Virus record (IMG/VR): IMGVR_UViG_3300031841_000518
Span: 1-37,677 of that record
Source: a virus
Length of the DNA stretch: 37,677 nucleotides
Reading direction: 5' to 3' (one strand)
The notes under the pieces were generated by a model. That model searched no databases and had not been told where the DNA came from. It was given only the letters and a program-made list of their open reading frames with translations. Positions within the stretch are counted from its first letter, which is position 1, and each line of letters starts with the position of its first letter. The position numbers and the translations under genes were made by a program. Positions 29,627 through 37,108 of this stretch are shown piece by piece.

Positions 29627-29720
29627 TTTAATAAAAAAACTTATTGACAAATTTTTTAAACGTGATAAGTATAAACCTCATAAAAAATATATGAGAGGAG
29701 GGAGACAAGATGAAGTATGA
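29610..29720 (+). CDS. 36-aa basic peptide
   Basis: MNLIFNLIKKLIDKFFKRDK then YKPHKKYMRGGR: an amphipathic N-terminal helix with Lys/Arg tail, typical of membrane-surface peptides. AAGGAG precedes ATG; it overlaps both neighbours. A TTGACA (29644-29649) inside could be a -35 box but its -10 is poor. Confidence 0.5.
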   Translation: MNLIFNLIKKLIDKFFKRDKYKPHKKYMRGGRQDEV

Positions 29721-29973
29721 TGTTACAACTAGCCACATGTATACGCAACACTGGACAGTGGAAGCTAAGACTAAAGAAGATGCGGCGAAACAAGTAATGG
29801 AATCAAACATGAAGTTTGATAAAGTTACTCGTAAATATGTATCTAATAAATTACCTATGGGTTTGGTTACAATACCAGACGCAAAGATTATGTCAGTTGA
29901 ACCGTATGATACGGCAGGCTTAGATGAACCACAAATAGATACAATTAGTTATGGAGGAACAGATCCAGAATGA
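29710..29973 (+). CDS. Hypothetical protein
   Basis: 87 aa: YDVTTSHMYTQHWTVEAKTK, EDAAKQVMESNMKFDKVTRK. The W-x-V-E-A-x-x-x-E-D-A-x-x-Q pattern is that of small phage beta-alpha proteins that use a strand followed by an A-x-x-x helix. GAGAGGAGGG upstream. Function unknown. Confidence 0.62.
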   Translation: MKYDVTTSHMYTQHWTVEAKTKEDAAKQVMESNMKFDKVTRKYVSNKLPMGLVTIPDAKIMSVEPYDTAGLDEPQIDTISYGGTDPE

Positions 29974-30197
29974 GTGAAGAACTAGAGATACCAACAGAAC
30001 TATTAGAGAAAGATCCTATGGAACTTGCAGACAGCCAGAAAGATATTGATACAATCATTGAGTATCTACAAAAGACTCGTGAGAATATTAGAGCGGCAGA
30101 GAAATCTGGTAAAAGAATAACAGGCAAGGCGGCAAGAACTAAAGCCAAACCTGTGACAGAAGGTAGCATATTAGATGTGTTAGTTAAAGATGTCTAA
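29970..30197 (+). CDS. Small helical hypothetical protein
   Basis: 75 aa. Acidic N-terminus EELEIPTELLEKDPMELADS, helix DIDTIIEYLQKTRENIRAAE, basic C-terminus KRITGKAARTKAKP. Lies directly before the Cas4-like nuclease and overlaps its start; a nuclease partner is possible but unproven. ATGA junction. Confidence 0.6.
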   Translation: MSEELEIPTELLEKDPMELADSQKDIDTIIEYLQKTRENIRAAEKSGKRITGKAARTKAKPVTEGSILDVLVKDV

Positions 30198-31149
30198 ACC
30201 AGATAGGATTCCAAAGTATGTTTATGTAGATGATAAACCTAAACAAGTGGTGTGGGATACGTCAAGTCTTTCAACTTTCTTGGCGTGCCCCCGTCTATAC
30301 AATCTAACAAACTTGCGTGGGTATAAACTAAAAAGTTATGGCACGGTTACGGGCTTTGGCTCTGCGGTACACGACGCATACGAGATCTTAGATAGGGGTA
30401 GGTTTCATAACAAAAGTAAACAAGATACATTGCGTGAAGCAATTGAGTTTACACTTAAAAATTATGGAGCAGACTTATCCTTATCAGAAGATAAAGCCAG
30501 GGGATTGGAAGCCGCACTGCGTGCAATTGTGTGGAGAGTAGATGAATACTGGGATGATAACATAAAGATTGCGGCTATGCCTAACGGTGAACCATGTCTT
30601 GAGAAAAGATTTGAAGTACCCTTCGGTAACACAGGCAAAAGATTTTCTGGTAGGATAGATAAGATAGTAGAGTTTGAAGGTGGCTTGTATCTGTGCGATA
30701 CAAAAACAACTAAAGCTTCTTTAAGTGATATGTACTTTAGAAACTATCAACCAAACAACCAAGTGTATGCATACTTGTGGGCGGCGAGACACATATTAAA
30801 TTTACCTGTGCGTGGATTTATTATAGATGCAGTTCAAACTGGCGTACACTTTTGTAGATTCAATCGTTCAGTATTTAATGTATCTAACTTATCCATCGAT
30901 GAGTGGTACGCTGATACGATACACAGTTTAAATATATCTGAGGCTTACTGGGATAGTCAGTATTATCCTGCTAACTTTACATCATGTGGAAACTATGGTG
31001 GTTGTAAGTTCAGGGAAGTGTGCGCCGAATCACCTGACCACCGTGTCACGTTGTTAAGAGAAGACTTTGAAGTTGCGTTGCACGATGACCTGACCAGAGA
31101 AGCAGAAGTCATACACGCAGAAAATTTATTTGGTAAAAAAACTTCTTGA
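30190..31149 (+). CDS. Cas4/RecB-like PD-(D/E)XK exonuclease with Fe-S cysteines
   Basis: 319 aa. N-terminal TSSLSTFLACPRLYNL supplies Cys33; the catalytic core runs FGSAVHDAYE (H61), CLEKRFEVP (E138), FSGRIDKIV (D157), LYLCDTKTT (D170-T-K172) and QVYAYLW (Q191, Y195); the C-terminus has C266, C272 and C278 (SCGNYGGCKFREVC). Four cysteines in this order are the 4Fe-4S cluster of Cas4/AddB-type nucleases. Such enzymes resect DNA ends. Immediately upstream of a Sak4-like ATPase and ssDNA-binding protein, so probably the exonuclease of phage recombination. No Cas gene or CRISPR is present. Confidence 0.85.
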   Translation: MSKPDRIPKYVYVDDKPKQVVWDTSSLSTFLACPRLYNLTNLRGYKLKSYGTVTGFGSAVHDAYEILDRGRFHNKSKQDTLREAIEFTLKNYGADLSLSEDKARGLEAALRAIVWRVDEYWDDNIKIAAMPNGEPCLEKRFEVPFGNTGKRFSGRIDKIVEFEGGLYLCDTKTTKASLSDMYFRNYQPNNQVYAYLWAARHILNLPVRGFIIDAVQTGVHFCRFNRSVFNVSNLSIDEWYADTIHSLNISEAYWDSQYYPANFTSCGNYGGCKFREVCAESPDHRVTLLREDFEVALHDDLTREAEVIHAENLFGKKTS

Positions 31150-31173
31150 CAAAAATTTTAATTATGCTAATAT
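31146..31173 (+). promoter_or_regulatory. Promoter for the recombination/replication genes
   Basis: TTGACA (31146-31151) overlaps the nuclease stop; TAATAT (31168-31173) follows after 16 bases, in AT-rich DNA 22 bases before the next start codon. Same spacer as the other rightward promoters. Confidence 0.55.
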
Positions 31174-31194
31174 TACAAAATACAGGAGATAAAT

Positions 31195-32010
31195 ATGGCA
31201 AGTATAAAAAATCATACATCAGTAGATGTAACCAAGTTACTACTCGTAGGGGATAGTGGCTCTGGTAAGACGGCTTCATTAGCTACCCTTGCGAACGCAG
31301 GATACAAGTTACGTATCTTAGATTTTGACAACGGCTTAGACATTTTGCCCGAGTTCTTAACAGACACAGGTGTCAACAACGTTTCTTATGTTTCGTTGAA
31401 AGATCCTATGGGCAAAGCGGAGGCGTTTCGTAAGGGTGCAACTTTAATTTCTAATTGGAAAGATGAAGATGAAGAATACGGTCCTGTTTCTAAATGGACT
31501 AATAAAGATGTGTTAGTTATTGACAGCTTGACATTGATGGGCGAGGCTGCACTTCGTGCTGCTCTTGTTTTCAATAACAAGAAGTCAACTGATCAAGCGT
31601 CGCAACCCGAATGGGGAACGGCGGCTCGTGATGTGCAACATATCATACAGTACATAACAGGATCGGAAGTGCCTTGTAACGTGGTTGTTACAACGCATAT
31701 GCAATACATGGAAGGAGACATGGGCGTGTCCAAAGCGTACCCAACTAGCGTAGGTTCTAAACTATCTACAAAGCTAGGCAGATACTTCAACTGTGTGTGC
31801 AGAATTGATACACGTTCTTCTAGCAAAGGAACCGAGAGGACTTTGCGTACTGTGTCTGATCACAGGATGGATCTCAAAGTTACTGCACCAAGTCTTATTG
31901 GTCAGACAACTGAATTAGATCTAGCTAAATTGTTCAGTGCAATACAGCAAAATGCTCGCAAGAAATTGTCAGCAGACAATGTAATCAACTTAAATAAAGG
32001 AGGTAATTAA
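31195..32010 (+). CDS. Sak4-like RecA-fold ATPase (recombinase)
   Basis: 271 aa. Walker A GDSGSGKT (19-26), Walker B DVLVIDSLT (105-113), polar motif VVVTTHMQY, compact RecA core without the large C-terminal domain. This is the pattern of phage Sak4 single-strand annealing proteins (AAA_24), which stimulate strand pairing with a partner SSB. TACAGGAG precedes ATG. Next gene fits the partner. Probably central to recombination-dependent replication. Confidence 0.85.
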   Translation: MASIKNHTSVDVTKLLLVGDSGSGKTASLATLANAGYKLRILDFDNGLDILPEFLTDTGVNNVSYVSLKDPMGKAEAFRKGATLISNWKDEDEEYGPVSKWTNKDVLVIDSLTLMGEAALRAALVFNNKKSTDQASQPEWGTAARDVQHIIQYITGSEVPCNVVVTTHMQYMEGDMGVSKAYPTSVGSKLSTKLGRYFNCVCRIDTRSSSKGTERTLRTVSDHRMDLKVTAPSLIGQTTELDLAKLFSAIQQNARKKLSADNVINLNKGGN

Positions 32011-32450
32011 TGGCTGAAATATCAGACTTTTTATCAATGAATCCAGATGACGTACAGGAACAGATGCCTTTACCAGAAGGTAGCTATGACTTCGTTATCA
32101 CATCTTATCGTACGGATAAGGTAGGTGAAAACCAAAACGAGATCGTAAGGATCAATGTCAAGGCAAATGCTGTCTTGGAATCTGAGATCACCGACTCGGA
32201 CTTGGATCACTGTGAGCCAACCAGAATGGAGTTCTGGGCAACTTCAAGAGCGTTAGGACAGGGCAACCCTGTGATTTCTATTAAGAAATTCCTAACCAAA
32301 ACACTCGGTATGGGTGGTGCTAACTTTGGCGAGATGCTAGAGCAAAGCATAGGTCAAACATTTTCTGGTGTTGTGAAGCACGAAATGGTGGGCCGAAACA
32401 AAGACATACTACAAGCTTCTATTAAACGAATAATTAATAAGGCGGCGTAG
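32010..32450 (+). CDS. Probable single-stranded DNA-binding protein
   Basis: 146 aa. PLPEGSYDFVITSYRTDKVG, then EIVRINVKANAVLES, MEFWATSRALGQGNPVISIK and FSGVVKHEMVGR give the strands of an OB-like fold as in DUF669-type phage SSBs. It overlaps the Sak4-like stop (TAATG) with GGAGG before the start. Sak4 proteins are typically encoded beside such SSBs. The family call is moderate; no lysine/aromatic binding site can be verified. Confidence 0.65.
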   Translation: MAEISDFLSMNPDDVQEQMPLPEGSYDFVITSYRTDKVGENQNEIVRINVKANAVLESEITDSDLDHCEPTRMEFWATSRALGQGNPVISIKKFLTKTLGMGGANFGEMLEQSIGQTFSGVVKHEMVGRNKDILQASIKRIINKAA

Positions 32451-32454
32451 TAAT

Positions 32455-33531
32455 ATGGGTGAGTATGCAGTACACAAGAATGTAACTTCTAAATTAATCG
32501 ACGGTGCAAAGATTGCAATCGTCATGGACTATCCAACAGTTAACGAAGTTCGTTTAAATAAAATACTTGCAGGAGATTACATTCTAGGCAAGGTATGTAA
32601 ACTAGCGGGGATACAGCTGGAAGAATGCATGCTCACCCACGTCTTTCAAAGACGACCAGCACAAGAAAACTTACAAAACTTTTTTCACAAGAGAAGTGAA
32701 TACAAGGCTTTGTGCAAGACAACTGAGTGGCGATCACCCTATCCGTCTTCGACGATGGGGTTTCTTAAACAGGAGACGCAACCACATCTAGAAAGATTGT
32801 ACAAGGAAATCAATGACGCTAAACCTAATGTTGTAATAGCACTGGGGGCAGTATCGTTGTGGGCACTAACAGGGTACGATAAGATTGGAACTTATAGAGG
32901 GGCGCTCATCTCCTCTAACACCTCACACATCAATGATGATATAAAAATAGTTCCTTCTTACGCCCTGTCTAGTGTGTCAAAAAATTATGCATTGAGATCT
33001 ATATTATATTCTGATTTCAAAAAAGCAAAACAAGAATCCGAAACAAAAGAAATAAAAAACATCGAAAGAGAACTCTGGATCGAGCCGAGTATAAACGACC
33101 TAAATAAATTTAAAGAAGACTTCATAAGAAGAGATAACGCAGATCATCCTTTGGCATTTGATATTGAAACAGCAGGTGGGCGAATAACATGTATAGGGTT
33201 TGCCCCCTCATCTACCCATGCCATTGTAGTACCATTCACATATGGATACTGGAAGAAAGATGATGAAACAAAAGCGTGGAATTGGGTTAAAGATTTATTA
33301 GAAGACAAACAAATTGCAAAGGTAGCACAGAATCAATCTTACGATGTATCATGGTTAAAATATAAACAGGACATAGAAGTTAAAGGTATAGTGCATGACA
33401 CGATGCATGCACAGCATTCGTTGCAACCAGAAATGGAAAAAGGTTTAGGCTTCTTAGGCTCCATATACACTAACGAGGGTGCATGGAAAACTCTAGCCAA
33501 GTTTTCTCACAGCACGAAAGCCGATGAATAG
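32455..33531 (+). CDS. UDG-like domain fused to the front half of a polymerase A 3'-5' exonuclease
   Basis: 358 aa with two regions. Residues 1-185 resemble uracil-DNA glycosylases of the family 4 type (GKVCKLAGIQLEECMLTHVF; VVIALGAVSLWALTG; GTYRG), but the acidic GEAPG-like motif is replaced (MDYPTVNE) and the usual HPS is PSY, so glycosylase activity is doubtful. Residues 230-345 carry exonuclease motifs I (FDIE, D236, E238) and II (NQSYD, N293, D297). Motif III (YxxxD) is missing here and is found at the start of the polymerase gene 536 bases downstream. Thus the exonuclease is split between two proteins. Confidence 0.78.
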   Translation: MGEYAVHKNVTSKLIDGAKIAIVMDYPTVNEVRLNKILAGDYILGKVCKLAGIQLEECMLTHVFQRRPAQENLQNFFHKRSEYKALCKTTEWRSPYPSSTMGFLKQETQPHLERLYKEINDAKPNVVIALGAVSLWALTGYDKIGTYRGALISSNTSHINDDIKIVPSYALSSVSKNYALRSILYSDFKKAKQESETKEIKNIERELWIEPSINDLNKFKEDFIRRDNADHPLAFDIETAGGRITCIGFAPSSTHAIVVPFTYGYWKKDDETKAWNWVKDLLEDKQIAKVAQNQSYDVSWLKYKQDIEVKGIVHDTMHAQHSLQPEMEKGLGFLGSIYTNEGAWKTLAKFSHSTKADE

Positions 33532-33899
33532 TGAAGCGACCAAATTATTTCTCTGCCAAAGATGTAGACGAGAAGTGGGAAGAACAAATAAATACAATAC
33601 GTTTATGGCGTGCTGTATTAGATCAGACACTGCAAGATTTAGTTTACGAAGGTAAAGGAAAAGAAGATAAGAAGGCTCATTTATCTGCATGGGAGTGGGT
33701 GAATGATGACAACGAGGACAGTGATTTTAATTTTATCTGTGACTTAGCAGATCTAGATGGAAGAACAACTCGTAAAGAAATTTATAAACTAATGGAGAAA
33801 TTTTATGGTAGTAAGTATAGAAGAAAACTTGAAAGAAGCCTTGAAGATATTAAAAGGTCCAAGAGAGAAAGAGTACGGAGACAAAAAAGAAAATCATGA
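33531..33899 (+). CDS. Conserved phage protein, inserted between polymerase halves
   Basis: 122 aa, GTG start overlapping the previous stop (TAGTG). Core IRLWRAVLDQTLQDL, then LSAWEWVNDDNEDSDFNFIC and DLADLDGRTTRKEIYKLME. This is a familiar phage family (W-x-x-V-L-x-Q-A-L-x-D-L ... F-x-x-I-C-x-L-x-x-L-D) usually near replication genes; role unknown. The very basic tail overlaps the next gene by 95 bases, unusually long for this genome, and may be frame-dictated. Confidence 0.62.
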   Translation: MKRPNYFSAKDVDEKWEEQINTIRLWRAVLDQTLQDLVYEGKGKEDKKAHLSAWEWVNDDNEDSDFNFICDLADLDGRTTRKEIYKLMEKFYGSKYRRKLERSLEDIKRSKRERVRRQKRKS

Positions 33900-34083
33900 T
33901 AACATAGCTACACTGTGGACAGCGTATTTAGGACCTACTATTACGGCACACGATGTGGCAGTCATGATGTTATTATTAAAAGTAGCAAGGACTAAATCAC
34001 CTAACCCAACAAAAGATACTTATGTAGACATGGTAGGATATTCAGCTATAGCAGGAGAATTATTAAATGATAAAAGTAAGTAA
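33805..34083 (+). CDS. DUF6378-like phage protein
   Basis: 92 aa: ILKGPREKEYGDKKENHDNI, TLWTAYLGPTITAHDVAVMM, KVARTKSPNPTKDTYVDMVG. This matches the conserved phage domain DUF6378 (R-x-x-x-Y-G-D ... W-x-A-Y-L-G ... D-V-A-x-M-M ... D-x-W/Y-V-D-x-x-G-Y) found beside nucleotide metabolism and replication genes. GGAGAAA precedes ATG. It overlaps both neighbours and lies between the two polymerase halves. Confidence 0.8.
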   Translation: MVVSIEENLKEALKILKGPREKEYGDKKENHDNIATLWTAYLGPTITAHDVAVMMLLLKVARTKSPNPTKDTYVDMVGYSAIAGELLNDKSK

Positions 34084-35596
34084 TAATAATTTAGATCTAT
34101 CACCTTACAACGATGATCAGATCAACTGGATATATTGTGCATTAGATTGTGCTTTGACTCAAGAGATATGGGAAAAAATATCTGAAGACTTTGATGATAC
34201 GACAAGAGGCACATATGATTTTGAAATAAAAAGTTTAAAGCCAGCTATGGCTATGACCTTGCGTGGCTTACGTGTTGATGAAGACAAAGTAAAAGCAATT
34301 AGAAAACCTTTACAAGAAAAAAGATTACAACTAGAAAGAATGTTACATTTGTTTTCAAGATCTGTAAATGGCAAAGATTTAAATCACAATAGTCCAGTGC
34401 AACTTAAAAAATTATTATACGAAGATCTTAACTTACCACCTGTAGTTTCATACAAGAAAGGTAAACAAAAAATATCTACGGATCGTGATGCTTTAGAATC
34501 GTTAGCAGAATCCTATCCAAGAGCAAGACCTTTTTGCAAAACTATCCTGGCGTTGCGTGACATAGATAAAAATCTTTCAGTTCTTAGCTCCAAGCGTGAC
34601 ACGGATGGAAGAATAAGATGTTCATACAATGTGGCAGGTACAGAGACAGGCAGATGGTCTTCAAGAGAATCACCGTGGCGTACTGGCACAAACTTACAGA
34701 ACATAACAAAAGATTTACGAGAAGTATTTATACCTGATGAAGGTAACAAAATGTTTTATGCTGACTTAGAACAAGCTGAGTCTCGCGCCGTTGCATACTT
34801 GGCTGCCGATCAAAACTATATAGATGTATGTGAGAGTACAGATTTGCATACCGAAGTTGTGAAAATGGTATGGCCCAATCTAGGTTGGTCAGATGATCCC
34901 GTTCAAGACAGAGCGTTAGCTGATAGAAAATATTATTTACATCATACCTACCGTGACATATGCAAACGAGCAGGACATGGAACTAACTATGGAGTGTCAC
35001 CTCACTCTTTGGCTAGACAAATAAAGATCAAAGTGTCGCAGGCTACACGATTTCAGTTGCTTTATTTTGGTGGTGTGGTATCATCCACATCTTTAGAGAG
35101 ATGGCATAAACAAGATCCACAAGGTGGATACAAAGAATTAATAGATCAAGGAGAGAAGATAGGAAAAGATACACTAAAGATAAGGGGGGCATTCCCAGGC
35201 ATACGAGTATGGCATTCAGCTATACAAAGAGAGTTGCTTGAGAAAGGTAGTCTTGTCACGCCTATGGGTAGACGTAGACACTTTTGGGATAGACTTAAAG
35301 ATGCTTCTACTTTACGTGCGGCGATAGCTTTTGTCCCACAGTCTACGATAGGTGACTTACTTAATCTAGGATTGTGTAGAGTATATGATGAACTGAAGGA
35401 CTCTGGTATAGAAGTGTTAGGTCAAGTGCATGATGCGATACTAGGCCAGTGTCATAAAGATAAGATAGATGAACTCATGCCAATGGTGCTTGAGAAAATG
35501 CACAATCCATTGACGGTCAATGGGCGTGAAATGATAATACCATCCTCTGTAGAAGTGGGTGATAACTGGAAGGACATGATAACATGGAAGAAATAA
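34067..35596 (+). CDS. polA: Family A DNA polymerase, polymerase domain with exonuclease motif III
   Basis: 509 aa. Residues 23-27 (YCALD) are exonuclease motif III, separated from motifs I and II encoded upstream. Polymerase motif A: YADLEQAESRA (D233). Motif B: R296, K300, H304, Y308-G309, the R-x3-K-x3-X-x3-YG helix with His at the position of E. coli F762. Motif C: QVHDAIL (H455, D456), with Ala where Glu is common. TGRWSSR and NLQNI are present. AGGAG precedes ATG, so the half is translated on its own. Replicates phage DNA; the split likely requires assembly with the 32455 product. Confidence 0.9.
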   Translation: MIKVSNNNLDLSPYNDDQINWIYCALDCALTQEIWEKISEDFDDTTRGTYDFEIKSLKPAMAMTLRGLRVDEDKVKAIRKPLQEKRLQLERMLHLFSRSVNGKDLNHNSPVQLKKLLYEDLNLPPVVSYKKGKQKISTDRDALESLAESYPRARPFCKTILALRDIDKNLSVLSSKRDTDGRIRCSYNVAGTETGRWSSRESPWRTGTNLQNITKDLREVFIPDEGNKMFYADLEQAESRAVAYLAADQNYIDVCESTDLHTEVVKMVWPNLGWSDDPVQDRALADRKYYLHHTYRDICKRAGHGTNYGVSPHSLARQIKIKVSQATRFQLLYFGGVVSSTSLERWHKQDPQGGYKELIDQGEKIGKDTLKIRGAFPGIRVWHSAIQRELLEKGSLVTPMGRRRHFWDRLKDASTLRAAIAFVPQSTIGDLLNLGLCRVYDELKDSGIEVLGQVHDAILGQCHKDKIDELMPMVLEKMHNPLTVNGREMIIPSSVEVGDNWKDMITWKK

Positions 35597-35793
35597 AAAA
35601 GATATATGTAGAAGATGGCATGATTGTGGTCAAAGAAAAAGACACACATACTAAATGTCACGGACTGGATATCAAAGGACCAAGTGAAATGAAATCAGAT
35701 GAAGATGGAAACATTTGGATTGAGACAACAGCAGACCTGGAGAAAATCGTGAGGATACATCCAGATAATATTCGTACGGCTAATGCTAATTAA
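35584..35793 (+). CDS. Small hypothetical protein
   Basis: 69 aa: KIYVEDGMIVVKEKDTHTKC, GLDIKGPSEMKSDEDGNIWI. Beta-rich, no motif. Overlaps the polymerase end by 13 bases and the next start by one (TAATG), so part of the replication transcript. Unknown. Confidence 0.58.
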   Translation: MEEIKKIYVEDGMIVVKEKDTHTKCHGLDIKGPSEMKSDEDGNIWIETTADLEKIVRIHPDNIRTANAN

Positions 35794-37049
35794 TGCCACG
35801 AAAACACAAAGATTTTGTTGAGGCATGTGTTGACGCTGTAAAAGATAGTCCGATACCAAAGCCGTTTGCTAAGTGGACAGCCTTGTCTGCTGTAGCAGGT
35901 GCTCTGGGTAGGAAGGTATGGTTTCCTATGCCTAACTACAACATCGGTTCTAATTTATTTGTAATACTCATAGCTTCTCCTGGCAGAAATAAATCTGTCA
36001 GTTTAATACTGCCATTCTCAAAGGTGTTTAGCAGATTGACTTCACCTGTTGGTGCAACAGAAGACGATCACAATTTTAACACATCTTTAGATGACTATGG
36101 GTTGCGTAAGTTTCCGTTGTATACTATCCAAGATAGGATAACACCAGAGAAGTTGGCAGTAGACATGACTAAAATTACACGTATGGATATGCGTCTAATG
36201 AATGAAGAGAACCCAGAGTTCTATGATTCATCTTTAACTTTAGTTACATCTGAGTTTGGTACATTCATGGGTCGTAACGAAAGATACTTACAAATGTTTT
36301 TAACAGACATGTGGGATGCTAAAGATTCTTACAGTCACAAAACAAAAACTGCTGGTGAATATATAATACAAGGTCCGTGTTTGAATTGGATAGCTTGTGC
36401 TACGCCTACACAGTTTGTAGATAACTTACCAGAAGATGCTAAGTCACAAGGTTTATTATCTAGAATCATACCTGTGTTTTATGAAGGGGAAAAGATACCA
36501 CAAGATCTTAGACAAAAAGTTATTAGTGAACACACTATCAATGAACTGCGAAATGATTTAAGTAGTGTGGCTAAAATGTATGGACCTATGGAGTTTGAAA
36601 GAGATGCGTTTGACTTGGCTAATGCAGATATCTTTGATGGTGTGCAACCAGAACCTACTGATCCACATCTGTCGGAGTATTGTCAAAGACGTGTGTCACA
36701 CTTTTTAAAAGTTGCCATGTCTGTGTCAGCTTCACGATCTTCTAGTCGTAAGATTACAATTGATGATTGGGAAACTACAAAAGAGATTATGTTTGACATG
36801 GAGAAGTATATGCCTAAAGCTTTGGAAGGTTTTGGTATGGCGAAGACAGGTAGGATTGCTCATGATATGAAGGTGTGGCTAGATGCCACACTTCTATCTG
36901 GTAACAAGAACCACATGCAGTTACGTTTCTTCAAGCGAGAACTGCTGAGAAAGATACAGAATCCTGGTGAGTTAGATCAGACTATCAAAGCTATGCAAGA
37001 TTCTGGATACATAAAGTTGGAGGGGAATTTAATTTTTCCAAAAAAGTAA
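35793..37049 (+). CDS. DUF3987-like P-loop ATPase (replication)
   Basis: 418 aa. N-terminus AKWTALSAVAGALGRKVWFP then NLFVILIASPGRNKSVSLI (Walker-A-like ASPGRNKS, residues 61-68). SLTLVTSEFGTFMGRN and IIQGPCLNWIACATPTQF are typical of DUF3987 proteins, which often accompany phage or plasmid primases and helicases. DAKSQGLLSRIIPVFYEG corresponds to the sensor/arginine-finger region. C-terminal winged-helix-like (LLRKIQNPGELDQTIKAMQD). Likely replicative ATPase or helicase loader; no separate helicase is visible in the window. Confidence 0.72.
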   Translation: MPRKHKDFVEACVDAVKDSPIPKPFAKWTALSAVAGALGRKVWFPMPNYNIGSNLFVILIASPGRNKSVSLILPFSKVFSRLTSPVGATEDDHNFNTSLDDYGLRKFPLYTIQDRITPEKLAVDMTKITRMDMRLMNEENPEFYDSSLTLVTSEFGTFMGRNERYLQMFLTDMWDAKDSYSHKTKTAGEYIIQGPCLNWIACATPTQFVDNLPEDAKSQGLLSRIIPVFYEGEKIPQDLRQKVISEHTINELRNDLSSVAKMYGPMEFERDAFDLANADIFDGVQPEPTDPHLSEYCQRRVSHFLKVAMSVSASRSSSRKITIDDWETTKEIMFDMEKYMPKALEGFGMAKTGRIAHDMKVWLDATLLSGNKNHMQLRFFKRELLRKIQNPGELDQTIKAMQDSGYIKLEGNLIFPKK

Positions 37050-37078
37050 TTGCGTGCTGAAATAAAAAATGTTATACT
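37050..37078 (+). promoter_or_regulatory. Promoter for the ribonucleotide reductase gene
   Basis: TTGCGT (37050-37055) and TATACT (37073-37078) with 17 bases between. The start of transcription would lie about 25 bases before the ATG at 37109 and GAGAGGAAAT. Located in the 59-base gap after the ATPase gene. Confidence 0.68.
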
Positions 37079-37108
37079 GCGCACCTTGTGTGTAAATAGA
37101 GAGGAAAT

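Noticed and set aside
30190-31149. CRISPR-Cas module suggested by the Cas4-like nuclease
   Set aside because: No repeat-spacer array and no other cas gene in the window; Cas4-like nucleases are common stand-alone phage recombination genes.
33527-33658. 43-codon frame with CQRC motif at the start of the 122-aa gene
   Set aside because: Overlaps a gene with a recognisable family pattern in another frame and lacks a coherent fold; the Cys pair is probably accidental.
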